DNA from: Mariprofundus sp. | Lineage (GTDB): Bacteria > Pseudomonadota > Zetaproteobacteria > Mariprofundales > Mariprofundaceae | Length of the DNA stretch: 64,000 nucleotides | Reading direction: 5' to 3' | NCBI GenBank assembly: GCA_021772775.1 | Contig: JAJFLH010000031.1 | Location: 100,334-164,333 of the forward strand | In this document: positions 8,370-17,128 of the stretch, piece by piece | Position numbering within the stretch: position 1 is the stretch's first letter | Layout of the letters: every line of letters begins with the position of its first letter | The notes under the pieces: generated by a model | Databases searched by the model: none | Told to the model about the DNA's origin: nothing | What the model saw: only the letters and a program-made list of their open reading frames with translations | Program-made: the position numbers and the translations under genes

Positions 8370-9131
8370 TTATTGATGCATTTTGTCTTCTGAAAGAGTG
8401 TGTGCATCAGTTTTAGGTTTATAAATCCACATTTGGTACATTGAAACCAGAATCTGCATGGCAAGCGATATCCCCATTAATCCACCGGCTAGAACCACAA
8501 CATAAGAGAAACCGGGGATGATTTTGGTGATATACCAAGAAGTGATGTCGATCAGGATGGCGATAAATGGAATAACAACAGTAACACGTTTAAGCATTGG
8601 ATTCATCTCACATAAGATAAAGATACGGCCAACAAAGAATAGTATGAAGGCAATACCGAAGAGATGGATATGACTAACTCTGACCAGGCTTTGTACAGAG
8701 GCACCTGTATCAGTGTGTGTTAACTTCATGACATCAGGATAACTGGTGAGAGGAGGTAGTCCCATCTCAGCTTCAACCGAGTGACACATAATGCAATTGT
8801 TATTGAGGATTGGAGCGATTCTCTCATTAAATGCTGCTTCATCAGTACCGGCATCAATCCACTCTAGAATAACATCCTTCTGTTCCGGTTTCTCCAGATT
8901 GCCTGACATTGGGCCATTTAGCGCTGCGCCAAGGCGAGTCTGATGACTTTCACCAAAGTAAGCGATCTCAACATCTTTGACAGATAAGCCTGCTTCTCCA
9001 TCACGCCCGGCGTGTGAATAGAAGACGTGGGTCAGCGCGAACAGATAACCCAGACCAATAGTAATGAGAAACATGGAATCCAGCATTTTTTCACTGACTG
9101 AGGCATCGGAAAATCGACGATAGTGGGGCAT
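8370..9131 (-). CDS. Membrane-bound monoheme cytochrome c
   Basis: This 253-residue protein starts at ATG 9131 behind AAAGGAG. It has one transmembrane helix at about 18-38, a periplasmic domain with heme site CIMCH (113-117), then about three more transmembrane helices in the last 120 residues and a short hydrophilic tail. I do not recognise a named family. The domain order suggests a quinone- or membrane-linked electron-transfer subunit. It neighbours the soluble cytochrome gene downstream (about 115 bases apart) and is transcribed in the same direction. Confidence 0.75.
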   Translation of the reverse strand: MPHYRRFSDASVSEKMLDSMFLITIGLGYLFALTHVFYSHAGRDGEAGLSVKDVEIAYFGESHQTRLGAALNGPMSGNLEKPEQKDVILEWIDAGTDEAAFNERIAPILNNNCIMCHSVEAEMGLPPLTSYPDVMKLTHTDTGASVQSLVRVSHIHLFGIAFILFFVGRIFILCEMNPMLKRVTVVIPFIAILIDITSWYITKIIPGFSYVVVLAGGLMGISLAMQILVSMYQMWIYKPKTDAHTLSEDKMHQ

Positions 9132-9200
9132 TACAGGCTCCTTTTTGAAAGCTGCGGCATAATAAAGCTTCAGCATAAAAAGAACAACAATATTAAATGC

Positions 9201-9217
9201 TTGAGTATTCTACTCAG
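9201..9217 (-). terminator. Hairpin between cca and the membrane cytochrome gene
   Basis: TTGAGT and ACTCAG form a short stem around ATTCT, with AATATT on both outer sides. It follows the cca stop (9228) on the minus strand. It could be a weak terminator, or an operator for the cytochrome gene that starts at 9131. Confidence 0.35.
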
Positions 9218-9227
9218 TTAATAATAT

Positions 9228-10602
9228 TTACCACTCTTGAGGGAGCCAGTCAATGGCTGATTGTTTATCATAAAACAGACCATCCAATTGAGCTTGATAG
9301 GCTTTTTCAAGCATTACCCCCATCTTTGGGCCAGGTGCAAAACCTATATGTATGAGCATCTTGCCGTTTAAAATGGGGGCTGGTTTGTTTTGGTGGTGTT
9401 GAAGCGATGTGGCCACTTGAAGCCAGGCAAAAGCAGGGCGCGATGGCGGGGCAGGAGTGCGACCTGAAGCATCTGCTTCAACCAGCATTTCCCAAAGTTC
9501 TATATTTGCAGGTTCAAGCCGATGCGCCAAACGCCGTACAGCACGTTCCGTGGGCTGGCCACTCAAGTGAGTAATGTGCTCAGAAACTAAAGCCGTCATG
9601 TATGGAGATAATCGCTTGGGGGCTCCAATAGATTGTAAAAACTGCTTAGTAATAGATAGCCCCGCCTGACTATGATCCGGTGAACGAATGTTGCCGGCCT
9701 CGTCACTACATGTTGTCACAGGCTTACCAAGGTCATGACACAGGGCTGCAAAGCTTAGATATTCTGCTGTCTCTATATCTATATCATTCCGGCTAGCTAT
9801 CGCCGCAGCCTGATCACAAACCTGTAACGTGTGTCTCCAGACATCACCTTCCGGATGCCAGCGTGGGCTCTGTGGGCAGTTGAGCATAGCTTCGAGGCCT
9901 GGGTAAAGTTGTAACCAGCCACTATCTTTCAGTACCTGTAGTCCATATGATGGGTGGGGCGCATGACTCCATTTTTGCCATTCAGCCCAAACACGTTCTT
10001 TAGGTAGAGTGGTAGCTTCTGACAGGAGTCTCTTGCACAAGAGTGCAGTTTCAGGATGTAGAGTGAGTTGAAAGCGTGCTGCAAACTGCATGGCTCGCAG
10101 TGGTCTGAGTGGGTCTTCTGCAAAAGCAGGGCTGACATGGCGCAGTATTTTGTTCTCAAGGTCTTTTCTACCATTATGCTTATCAATGAATCGACCGGTG
10201 AGCGGATCTAACATCATCGCATTGATGGAAAAGTCTCGCCTTAAACAGGCTTTCTGTTTTGAAATAAACGGATCTGGTTTAACATCAAAGCCCCTATGGC
10301 CAAAACCAGACTTGATTTCTGAGCGTGGTAAGGCCACATCGAATTCAAAAGCGTCCATCCGTAGTTTATATACACCGAATTGCTGACCAACATGTTCTGT
10401 ACGACCAAGCTGTTTAAGTATGACTTGCAGCTCTGTTGATTCAATACCATACACTTCAACATCAAAATCCTTCGGTGAAACGTCTAACATCAAATCACGA
10501 ACACATCCACCTACAAGCCAGGCTTTGCCATTAAAATCAGCTAGATAGCGGCAAATCTTTATTAAAGGGGGGGGGTAAGCGATTTAGATCGGGGGTGAAC
10601 AT
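9228..10602 (-). CDS. cca: CCA-adding tRNA nucleotidyltransferase with HD domain, frameshifted near its start
   Basis: The product adds or repairs the 3' CCA of tRNA. The body shows the nucleotidyltransferase hallmark VGGCVRDLM, KDFDVEVYG, the RRDFSINAMM motif and a C-terminal HD phosphohydrolase domain (WRHTLQVCD, LCHDLGKP), as in E. coli-type multifunctional CCA proteins. VGGCVRD is not preceded by a start codon in its own frame. A good start (ATG 10602, after AAGGC) lies one frame away, and the two frames meet at a run of nine C (9 G on plus, 10567-10575). Eight C would give an intact protein starting MFTPDLNRLPPPLIKICRYL. The gene is either phase-variable, broken, or carries a homopolymer error. 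The uninterrupted part begins at about 10493. Confidence 0.85.
10567..10575. repeat. 9-base poly-G tract inside the cca 5' end
   Basis: Nine G on plus (nine C in the coding direction). The length puts the start codon at 10602 out of frame with the VGGCVRD motif; a length of eight restores one frame. Confidence 0.85.
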
Positions 10603-10796
10603 CGCCTTATTCCACGTGGCAATGCGGTGAATGGCAAGTTGATGATGTCATGCCGATGAAATAAACAGCCAAATCACCTTGGCCATTGTTGCCGATAGGT
10701 AGGGCATGCTACCGTTCGCAAACACAATTAATGTCAGTGATGGTCATACGCCATTTCTATTCAAATACGGCGCACACGGAACGAGGGATAATTACT

Positions 10797-11804
10797 ATGT
10801 CAGATAAAACGAAAGCACTGGATACCGCTTTAAGTCAGATCGAACGACAATTTGGTAAGGGTACGGTAATGCGTCTTGGAGATCAGGCCAGAGTACCTGT
10901 TGAAGTGATTCCCAGTGGTTCGTTAGCGTTGGATGCAGCATTGGGTGTCGGTGGTTATCCGCGCGGTCGTGTGATTGAAATTTATGGGCCTGAATCATCT
11001 GGTAAAACCACCATGGCACTGCATGCGATTGCCGAAGCTCAAAAACTCGGCGGCCAGGCTGCTTTTGTCGATGCTGAGCATGCGCTCGATCCGATTTATG
11101 CTGAAAACCTGGGGGTTGATGTTGATAATCTACTGGTTTCACAGCCTGATTGTGGTGAGCAGGCTTTAGAAGTCGTTGATATGCTTACCCGTTCCGGCGC
11201 ACTGGACATTATTGTTGTCGATTCCGTAGCTGCTCTGACGCCAAAATCAGAGCTTGAAGGCAATATGGGCGATTCGCATATGGGGCTGCATGCACGTTTG
11301 ATGTCTCAGGCTTTGCGTAAACTGACCGGTTCGATTGCACGTTCACACACCACTATTATATTTATTAACCAGATTCGCATGAAAATCGGTGTGATGTTCG
11401 GTAATCCGGAGACCACGACTGGTGGTAATGCGTTGAAATTTTATGCTTCTATTCGCTTGGATGTACGCCGTACCGGCGCTATCAAGAAGGGTGATGAAGT
11501 GCTTGGTAATGATACGCGTGTAAAAGTGGTGAAGAACAAAGTAGCCCCACCGTTCAAACAGGCACAGTTCTCCATTATGTATGGTGAGGGTGTGTCGCAT
11601 GCCGGTGAAGTGCTCGATATGGGGGTACTGTATGGCTTCGTGAACAAGAGCGGTGCTTGGTATGCCAAGGACAATGAAAAGATTGGCCAAGGTCGTGATA
11701 ACGCCATCAAGTTCTTGAAAGATCATCCTGAAATGTTGGCTGAAGTAGAAGCCAAGGTTCGGAATGAATTAGGTGTCGGTGATGATGTTGAGGTCGCTGA
11801 ATAA
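10797..11804 (+). CDS. recA: RecA recombinase
   Basis: From ATG 10797 the protein is 335 residues. It has Walker [10 protein letters not shown] (64-72), the [19 protein letters not shown] region, and the conserved [12 protein letters not shown]. RecA forms filaments on single-stranded DNA, performs strand exchange and stimulates LexA self-cleavage. The usual proteobacterial order recA-recX-alaS follows. I looked for a CTGT-N8-ACAG LexA box in the 190 bases upstream and did not see one, so the SOS operator here may have another consensus. A longer in-frame start at 10686 lacks conservation. Confidence 0.98.
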   Translation: MSDKTKALDTALSQIERQFGKGTVMRLGDQARVPVEVIPSGSLALDAALGVGGYPRGRVIEIYGPESSGKTTMALHAIAEAQKLGGQAAFVDAEHALDPIYAENLGVDVDNLLVSQPDCGEQALEVVDMLTRSGALDIIVVDSVAALTPKSELEGNMGDSHMGLHARLMSQALRKLTGSIARSHTTIIFINQIRMKIGVMFGNPETTTGGNALKFYASIRLDVRRTGAIKKGDEVLGNDTRVKVVKNKVAPPFKQAQFSIMYGEGVSHAGEVLDMGVLYGFVNKSGAWYAKDNEKIGQGRDNAIKFLKDHPEMLAEVEAKVRNELGVGDDVEVAE

Positions 11805-11842
11805 AACGTCTGAATAAGAACTTCATTATAAAGAGTAGTGAG

Positions 11843-12313
11843 ATGAATAAAGAACAGCTGGAAGCTTATAGCTATTGTGCCCGTCTGTTGGCCAGACGTG
11901 AATACTGCACAGCTCAAATCCAGCAAAAACTTATCGGCCGCGAGCTTGATGATGATATGATTAGCTTCGTTGTAGCACAGCTTAAACATGATGGTTATCT
12001 CAATGATCTGCGTTATGCCGAAGCTTATGTGAGATCACGTATAGAAAAAGGTGAAACACCCTGGTTGGCGGCAAAACGAGCTCAACAAAAAGGTGCTGAT
12101 GCAGTCTCGGTGCAAGCAGCTCTGGACGAGCTGACGGAAGATTACGACGCTGAACAGACAGCACGTGAGTTATTGTTAATGCGGGATCCAACCGGATTTC
12201 GCTTTGAAGATGAACGAGTTTGGCAACGTCAGGCTCGTTTTTTGCAGAATAAAGGATTTGGAACTGATATTGTTCTGCGCGTATTGAAAGAAAGAACGGA
12301 GGATTCCCGGTGA
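11843..12313 (+). CDS. recX: RecX regulatory protein
   Basis: A 156-residue protein with three tandem three-helix repeats typical of RecX (ARREYCTAQIQQKL, LKHDGYLNDLRYAEAYVRSR, ARFLQNKGFGTDIVLRVLKE). RecX caps and restrains RecA filaments. It starts 38 bases after recA and its TGA overlaps the GTG start of alaS, so recA-recX-alaS probably form one transcript. Confidence 0.93.
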   Translation: MNKEQLEAYSYCARLLARREYCTAQIQQKLIGRELDDDMISFVVAQLKHDGYLNDLRYAEAYVRSRIEKGETPWLAAKRAQQKGADAVSVQAALDELTEDYDAEQTARELLLMRDPTGFRFEDERVWQRQARFLQNKGFGTDIVLRVLKERTEDSR

Positions 12314-14925
12314 AAACATCCGAGATTCGGCAAAAATTTCTCAACTATTTTGCATCAAAAGGTCATGCTCTGGTGGACTCAAGTTCGTTGGTGCCACATG
12401 GTGATCCAACGCTGATGTTTACCAACGCTGGTATGGTGCAGTTTAAACATACTTTTTTAGGTAATGAGACACGAGCTTATAGTACTGCAACGACCAGTCA
12501 GAAATGTGTACGTGCCGGTGGCAAGCATAATGATCTGGAAAATGTCGGGCATACCGCACGCCATCACACCTTCTTTGAAATGCTGGGTAATTTTTCCTTT
12601 GGTGATTATTTTAAAAAAGAAGCCATTGCTTATGCTTGGGAATTTTTAACCGTTGAGCTGGCACTCGATAAAGATCGACTTTTTGTCACGGTCTTTGAAG
12701 AAGATGATGAAGCTTATGATTTGTGGACCAAGGGTATCGGTATCAGCGAAGAAAAAATCGCTCGTATTGGTGCAAAAGATAATTTTTGGAGCATGGGAGA
12801 CACTGGTCCTTGCGGCCCCTGTTCGGAAATATTTTTTGACCATGGTGCTGATGTCTGGGGTGGCCCTCCGGGCACACCGGAAGAAGAGGGTGACCGCTTT
12901 GTAGAGATCTGGAACCTAGTCTTCATGCAGTTTGATCGTGATGCAGATGGTACACTGAACCCATTACCAAAACCGAGTGTTGATACAGGCATGGGCCTGG
13001 AGCGTGTGGCTGCGGTGATGCAGGGTACACATGACAACTACAGTAGTGATCTATTCCAACAGCTGATTCAATCGGCTTGTACTGTGACTGGTATCAAGCA
13101 GGGTGAAAACAAAGCGCATGATGTATCGCTGCGTGTGCTAGCCGACCATCTGCGTTCAGTTGCCTTCTTGATGGCTGATGGTGTTCTGCCATCCAATGAA
13201 GGGCGTGGTTTCGTACTACGCCGAATTTTACGCCGCGCTTGTCGTCATGGGCGCCTGTTGGGTATGAATGAGGCATTCCTGTATAAACTTGTGCCGACTT
13301 TGGTCGCCGAGATGGGTAGTCACTTTGCTGAACTGGTAGAAGCCGCGAGCAAAATTGCACAGCTTATTCGTATTGAAGAAGAGCGTTTTATCAAAACGCT
13401 CGATAAAGGACTGAAACTGGTTGAGCAGGCCGTCAGAGATGCAGGAGCTGCAGGAACTATTCCCGGCAAGACACTCTTTACACTTTATGATACCTATGGT
13501 TTTCCGACCGATTTAACGGCTGACATTCTTAAAGGTCAAAACATTTATCTGGATATGGATGGTTTTGAAGTCTGCATGGAAGAGCAACGTACACGTGCTC
13601 GTGCTGCCTGGGGTGGAAGCGGAGAATCGGCTCTGCCAAAGGCGGTGTTTGAATTGCATGAACAACATGGTGCAAGCGAATTTCTGGGCTACAGCACGCT
13701 ACAAGCTGAAGCTGTCATCACAGGCCTGATTATTGGTGGAAGTTGTGTTGAACTGTTGAATGAGGGTGATGAAGCGTGGTTGATATCCAATCAAACACCT
13801 TTTTATGCTGAATCAGGCGGCCAGGCTGGAGATACCGGCTTGATCACAGCAGCAGGCTCTGTATTTAAAGTTTCCGATACCAAAAAAGTGCTTTCTGATC
13901 TATTTCTACATGTCGGTGAAGTTGTTCGGGGCTCTTTTAAGCTCGGTAGCAGTGCAAACTTTGAAGTTGGCGGCGTTCGCCGAGATGCTATTCGCCGCAA
14001 TCACACGGCGACGCATTTGATGCATGCAGTGCTGCGAGATCTCTTGGGTGATCACGTTAAACAGGCTGGTTCTTTGGTCAATGCAGAGCGTTTACGTTTT
14101 GACTTTAGTCATCATCAGTCCGTTTCAGATAGCGAAAGAGCTGAGATTGAAGCTAGCGTTAATGCTGCCATTTGGGCTAATGATGAGGTTAAAACCAATT
14201 TGATGACTCAAGATGAAGCGGTTGCTTCAGGTGCAATGGCGCTGTTTGGTGAAAAATATGGTGATGAAGTACGTGTGGTTTCTGCCGGTTTCTCCACTGA
14301 GCTTTGTGGTGGCACACATGTATCCCGCACTGGTGATATTGGTCTGTTCCGAATCATTTCAGAAACAGGCATTGCTGCTGGAGTTCGTCGTATTGAGGCT
14401 GTGACTGGTCAGGCTGCTTATCAGACATATGTGACTGATGCAGAGGCATTGAATGCGGTTGCAGGTAAAATGAAAGTACGCACATTTGAAGCCGTTGATG
14501 GTGTGACAAGCTTACAAACGAAGCTCAAAGAGGTTGAGAAATCATTACAATCACTCAAATCCAAGGCGGCAACGGGTGTACTCGATGAGTTGATCGGCTC
14601 AGCTGTCGAGATCAATGGTGTTAAGTTGCTCACAGCTGAAGTAAAAGACGTTGCTGACATGCGTGATTTCATGGATAAAGCTAAAGGGAAACTGAAATCG
14701 GGTATCATAATTTTTGGCCAGGTAAAAGGTGAAAAAGTTCAATTAGTAGCAGGTGTTACCTCAGACCTCCTCAAGCAGTTTCACGCTGGGAATATTGTTC
14801 GTGAGGTAGCAATTATCTGTGGCGGAAAAGGTGGCGGAAAACCCGATATGGCAATGGCAGGTGGCACAGAGCCAGCTAAATTGAAAGCAGCTTTGGCATC
14901 TGTCTCTGAACTTTTAAAAGCTTAA
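12310..14925 (+). CDS. alaS: Alanyl-tRNA synthetase
   Basis: The 871-residue length matches bacterial AlaRS. The N-terminal catalytic core is present (FLNYFASKGH, TSQKCVRAGGKHNDLENVG, HHTFFEMLGNFSFGDYFK). The editing domain has HTATHL and CGGTHV zinc/editing motifs, and the C-terminal C-Ala domain ends with a glycine-rich GGKGGGKPDMAMAGG stretch. It charges tRNA-Ala in the cytoplasm. The start is GTG at 12310, overlapping the recX stop (GTGA). Confidence 0.98.
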   Translation: MKTSEIRQKFLNYFASKGHALVDSSSLVPHGDPTLMFTNAGMVQFKHTFLGNETRAYSTATTSQKCVRAGGKHNDLENVGHTARHHTFFEMLGNFSFGDYFKKEAIAYAWEFLTVELALDKDRLFVTVFEEDDEAYDLWTKGIGISEEKIARIGAKDNFWSMGDTGPCGPCSEIFFDHGADVWGGPPGTPEEEGDRFVEIWNLVFMQFDRDADGTLNPLPKPSVDTGMGLERVAAVMQGTHDNYSSDLFQQLIQSACTVTGIKQGENKAHDVSLRVLADHLRSVAFLMADGVLPSNEGRGFVLRRILRRACRHGRLLGMNEAFLYKLVPTLVAEMGSHFAELVEAASKIAQLIRIEEERFIKTLDKGLKLVEQAVRDAGAAGTIPGKTLFTLYDTYGFPTDLTADILKGQNIYLDMDGFEVCMEEQRTRARAAWGGSGESALPKAVFELHEQHGASEFLGYSTLQAEAVITGLIIGGSCVELLNEGDEAWLISNQTPFYAESGGQAGDTGLITAAGSVFKVSDTKKVLSDLFLHVGEVVRGSFKLGSSANFEVGGVRRDAIRRNHTATHLMHAVLRDLLGDHVKQAGSLVNAERLRFDFSHHQSVSDSERAEIEASVNAAIWANDEVKTNLMTQDEAVASGAMALFGEKYGDEVRVVSAGFSTELCGGTHVSRTGDIGLFRIISETGIAAGVRRIEAVTGQAAYQTYVTDAEALNAVAGKMKVRTFEAVDGVTSLQTKLKEVEKSLQSLKSKAATGVLDELIGSAVEINGVKLLTAEVKDVADMRDFMDKAKGKLKSGIIIFGQVKGEKVQLVAGVTSDLLKQFHAGNIVREVAIICGGKGGGKPDMAMAGGTEPAKLKAALASVSELLKA

Positions 14926-14933
14926 TTGCATCA

Positions 14934-14965
14934 CTGTTTCTCTCCTCTCATAAGGAGCGAAACAG
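14934..14965 (+). terminator. Hairpin after alaS, no U-tract
   Basis: CTGTTTC/GAAACAG plus CTCCT/AGGAG form a 12-pair stem with one mismatch, beginning nine bases past the alaS stop. No T-run follows, so it may be an mRNA 3' stabiliser or a Rho-assisted end. Confidence 0.5.
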
Positions 14966-15100
14966 CCCTGTAGAGCTTCCAGTTAATTGCATGGCTACGG
15001 TTCAGTGAACTCATTTGTTTTCACTGGATCGAACAGTCGGCTGGAGTAGCGTCACGACAGTTATGCAAGCGCTGTGCTTATGCGGATTCGGGGAGAGAGA

Positions 15101-17104
15101 ATGAACCAACCAGGTAGTGAAGAAATTCCCCCAGACTTTTTATCTGCATTGAATTTGCAGGGGCCGGACTCAGATCCCTGTCTGTTAGTGATCTTTGGTG
15201 CCTCGGGTGATTTGACCAAGCGTTTGCTTATTCCATCGTTGTTTAATCTGCATTGCGATGGCCTGTTGCCTGAACGTTTTGCGATTTTGGGCATGGCTAT
15301 GGATGATTTCACAACAGAGTCCTTTCGCGAAAAGATGAGTGTGGATGTTCATGAGTTTTCTCGCCGCGAAGACTTTGATGATGCGCTCTGGTCAGAGTTT
15401 TGCGCTAAAATTCATTACCTCAGCGGACGTTTTGATGACACTAAAGCCTTTCAGGAACTGAACTTATCTTTGCATCACCTTCATGATCAATACGATACCG
15501 ACGGCAATGTGTTGTTTTATATGGCCACACCACCATCCGTATTTGGCATGATCTCTTCGAGTTTAGAGGCTGTTGCTTTAAATAGAGAAGAGGGCGTCTG
15601 GCGACGGATTATTGTTGAAAAACCGTTTGGTACGGATCTGGCATCGGCACAGGCATTGAATCGTGAAATTCTTAACTATTGGCATGAACGTCAGGTCTAT
15701 CGCATCGATCATTATCTGGGCAAAGAGACTGTTCAGAATCTGCTCGCATTCCGTTTTGCCAATGGCATGTTTGAGCCACTGTGGAATCATACCCATATCG
15801 ATCATATCCAGATTACAGCCGGTGAACAGGTGGGTGTGGAGTGGCGCGGTGGTTATTATGATAAATCCGGCGTGATTCGCGATATGATTCAAAATCATCT
15901 GTTTCAGATCATGGCTTATCTCTGCATGGAGCCACCGACATCATTCGATGCTGAAGCGATTCGCAATGAGAAGTATAAACTGTTGAGTGCAGTACGTATT
16001 ATGAAACATGAAGAGGTGAATGATCATGCCGTTCGTGGTCAATATGATGTTGGTACGCTGCCTGATGGTTCAGAGGCCAAAGGCTACCGACAGGAACACA
16101 TGGTTGATCCGGACTCCAATACCGAGACCTATGCCGCACTGAAATTACACATTGATAACTGGCGTTGGCATGGCGTGCCTGTCTACATCCGTTCCGGTAA
16201 GGCATTAAAAAACAAATCGACTGAAATAGCCGTACAGTTTCATCGTGCCCCCGAATTCACCTTTAGAGGTACCCCCGCCGCTTCACAGCTGGAAGCCAAT
16301 CAGCTTGTTTTTCATGTGCAGCCGAGTGAAGGGATTGAACTGCGCTTCCTGGCTAAGCGTCCTGGCCCGGCCATGCAGATGCGCAAGGTCAATATGCATT
16401 TTGAGTATGATGAAGCATTTATCTCAAATCCAGGCACGGGTTATGAAACCATGTTGCATGATTGTATGCATGGCGATGCATCACTATTTTCCCGTTCAGA
16501 CTTGGTGGAGATGGCCTGGAAGATAGTACAACCAATTCAGGAGGTTTGGAGCAGGGAAAAAGCGGATCATTTCCCTAACTATCCCTTTGGATCATGGGGC
16601 CCTAAAGCAGCATTTGAGCTGTTGAAACCGGGCCATCGCCGCTGGTTGGCTCGTGCGCCGAGGGCGGCTTTAGAACGTGTACCAATGTTTGAAGGCAGTG
16701 GTGAAACGATGTTGCAAGCCTTTGCGATGATGCTCAAACCCGTGGTGTTCAATGCCGGCGATGAAATTATCACTTATGGCTCTGAAGGCAGCGAATTTTT
16801 TATTATTCAAAGTGGTAGTGTCGAAATTATTACGCGTAAAGGTGAACTGATATCCACGCTGGAAGATGGTCAGGTGTTTGGTGAATTGAGTCTGTTAATC
16901 TCGAAAACGCGTAGAGCAACGGTGCGGGCCAAGACATATTGTGCTCTTTATATCATGGAGAAGAGTGATTTCTGTAAAGTGCTGATAGATCGGCCAGAGT
17001 TTGCTTCTCGACTGATGAAAACCGCTCGTGAACGTTATAATGTTATTGTTGATGCGCAGGAGTTGCTGGCATCGGAAATAGCCGATTTAAAGGATGCAAC
17101 TTAA
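15101..17104 (+). CDS. zwf: Glucose-6-phosphate dehydrogenase fused to a C-terminal cyclic-nucleotide-binding domain
   Basis: Read from ATG 15101 (GGGGAGAG upstream), the protein is 667 residues, while ordinary Zwf is about 490. Residues 30-500 are a complete G6PDH: nucleotide motif GASGDLTK (33-40), EKPFG, and the substrate site RIDHYLGKE (201-209). Residues about 535-655 are a cNMP-binding fold with phosphate-binding cassette GQVFGELSLL followed by RRATVRA, which keeps the Glu and Arg that hold a cyclic nucleotide. The enzyme makes 6-phosphogluconolactone and NADPH for the oxidative pentose-phosphate or Entner-Doudoroff route. The fusion suggests allosteric control by cAMP, cGMP or another cyclic nucleotide; which one is unknown. 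No pgl or edd gene adjoins. Confidence 0.93.
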   Translation: MNQPGSEEIPPDFLSALNLQGPDSDPCLLVIFGASGDLTKRLLIPSLFNLHCDGLLPERFAILGMAMDDFTTESFREKMSVDVHEFSRREDFDDALWSEFCAKIHYLSGRFDDTKAFQELNLSLHHLHDQYDTDGNVLFYMATPPSVFGMISSSLEAVALNREEGVWRRIIVEKPFGTDLASAQALNREILNYWHERQVYRIDHYLGKETVQNLLAFRFANGMFEPLWNHTHIDHIQITAGEQVGVEWRGGYYDKSGVIRDMIQNHLFQIMAYLCMEPPTSFDAEAIRNEKYKLLSAVRIMKHEEVNDHAVRGQYDVGTLPDGSEAKGYRQEHMVDPDSNTETYAALKLHIDNWRWHGVPVYIRSGKALKNKSTEIAVQFHRAPEFTFRGTPAASQLEANQLVFHVQPSEGIELRFLAKRPGPAMQMRKVNMHFEYDEAFISNPGTGYETMLHDCMHGDASLFSRSDLVEMAWKIVQPIQEVWSREKADHFPNYPFGSWGPKAAFELLKPGHRRWLARAPRAALERVPMFEGSGETMLQAFAMMLKPVVFNAGDEIITYGSEGSEFFIIQSGSVEIITRKGELISTLEDGQVFGELSLLISKTRRATVRAKTYCALYIMEKSDFCKVLIDRPEFASRLMKTARERYNVIVDAQELLASEIADLKDAT

Positions 17105-17128
17105 GCTGTATGGATCGGGGTAATTGAA

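Noticed and set aside
10603..10796. LexA operator upstream of recA
   Set aside because: No CTGT-N8-ACAG, GTTC-N7-GTTC or B. subtilis-type site was seen in the gap.
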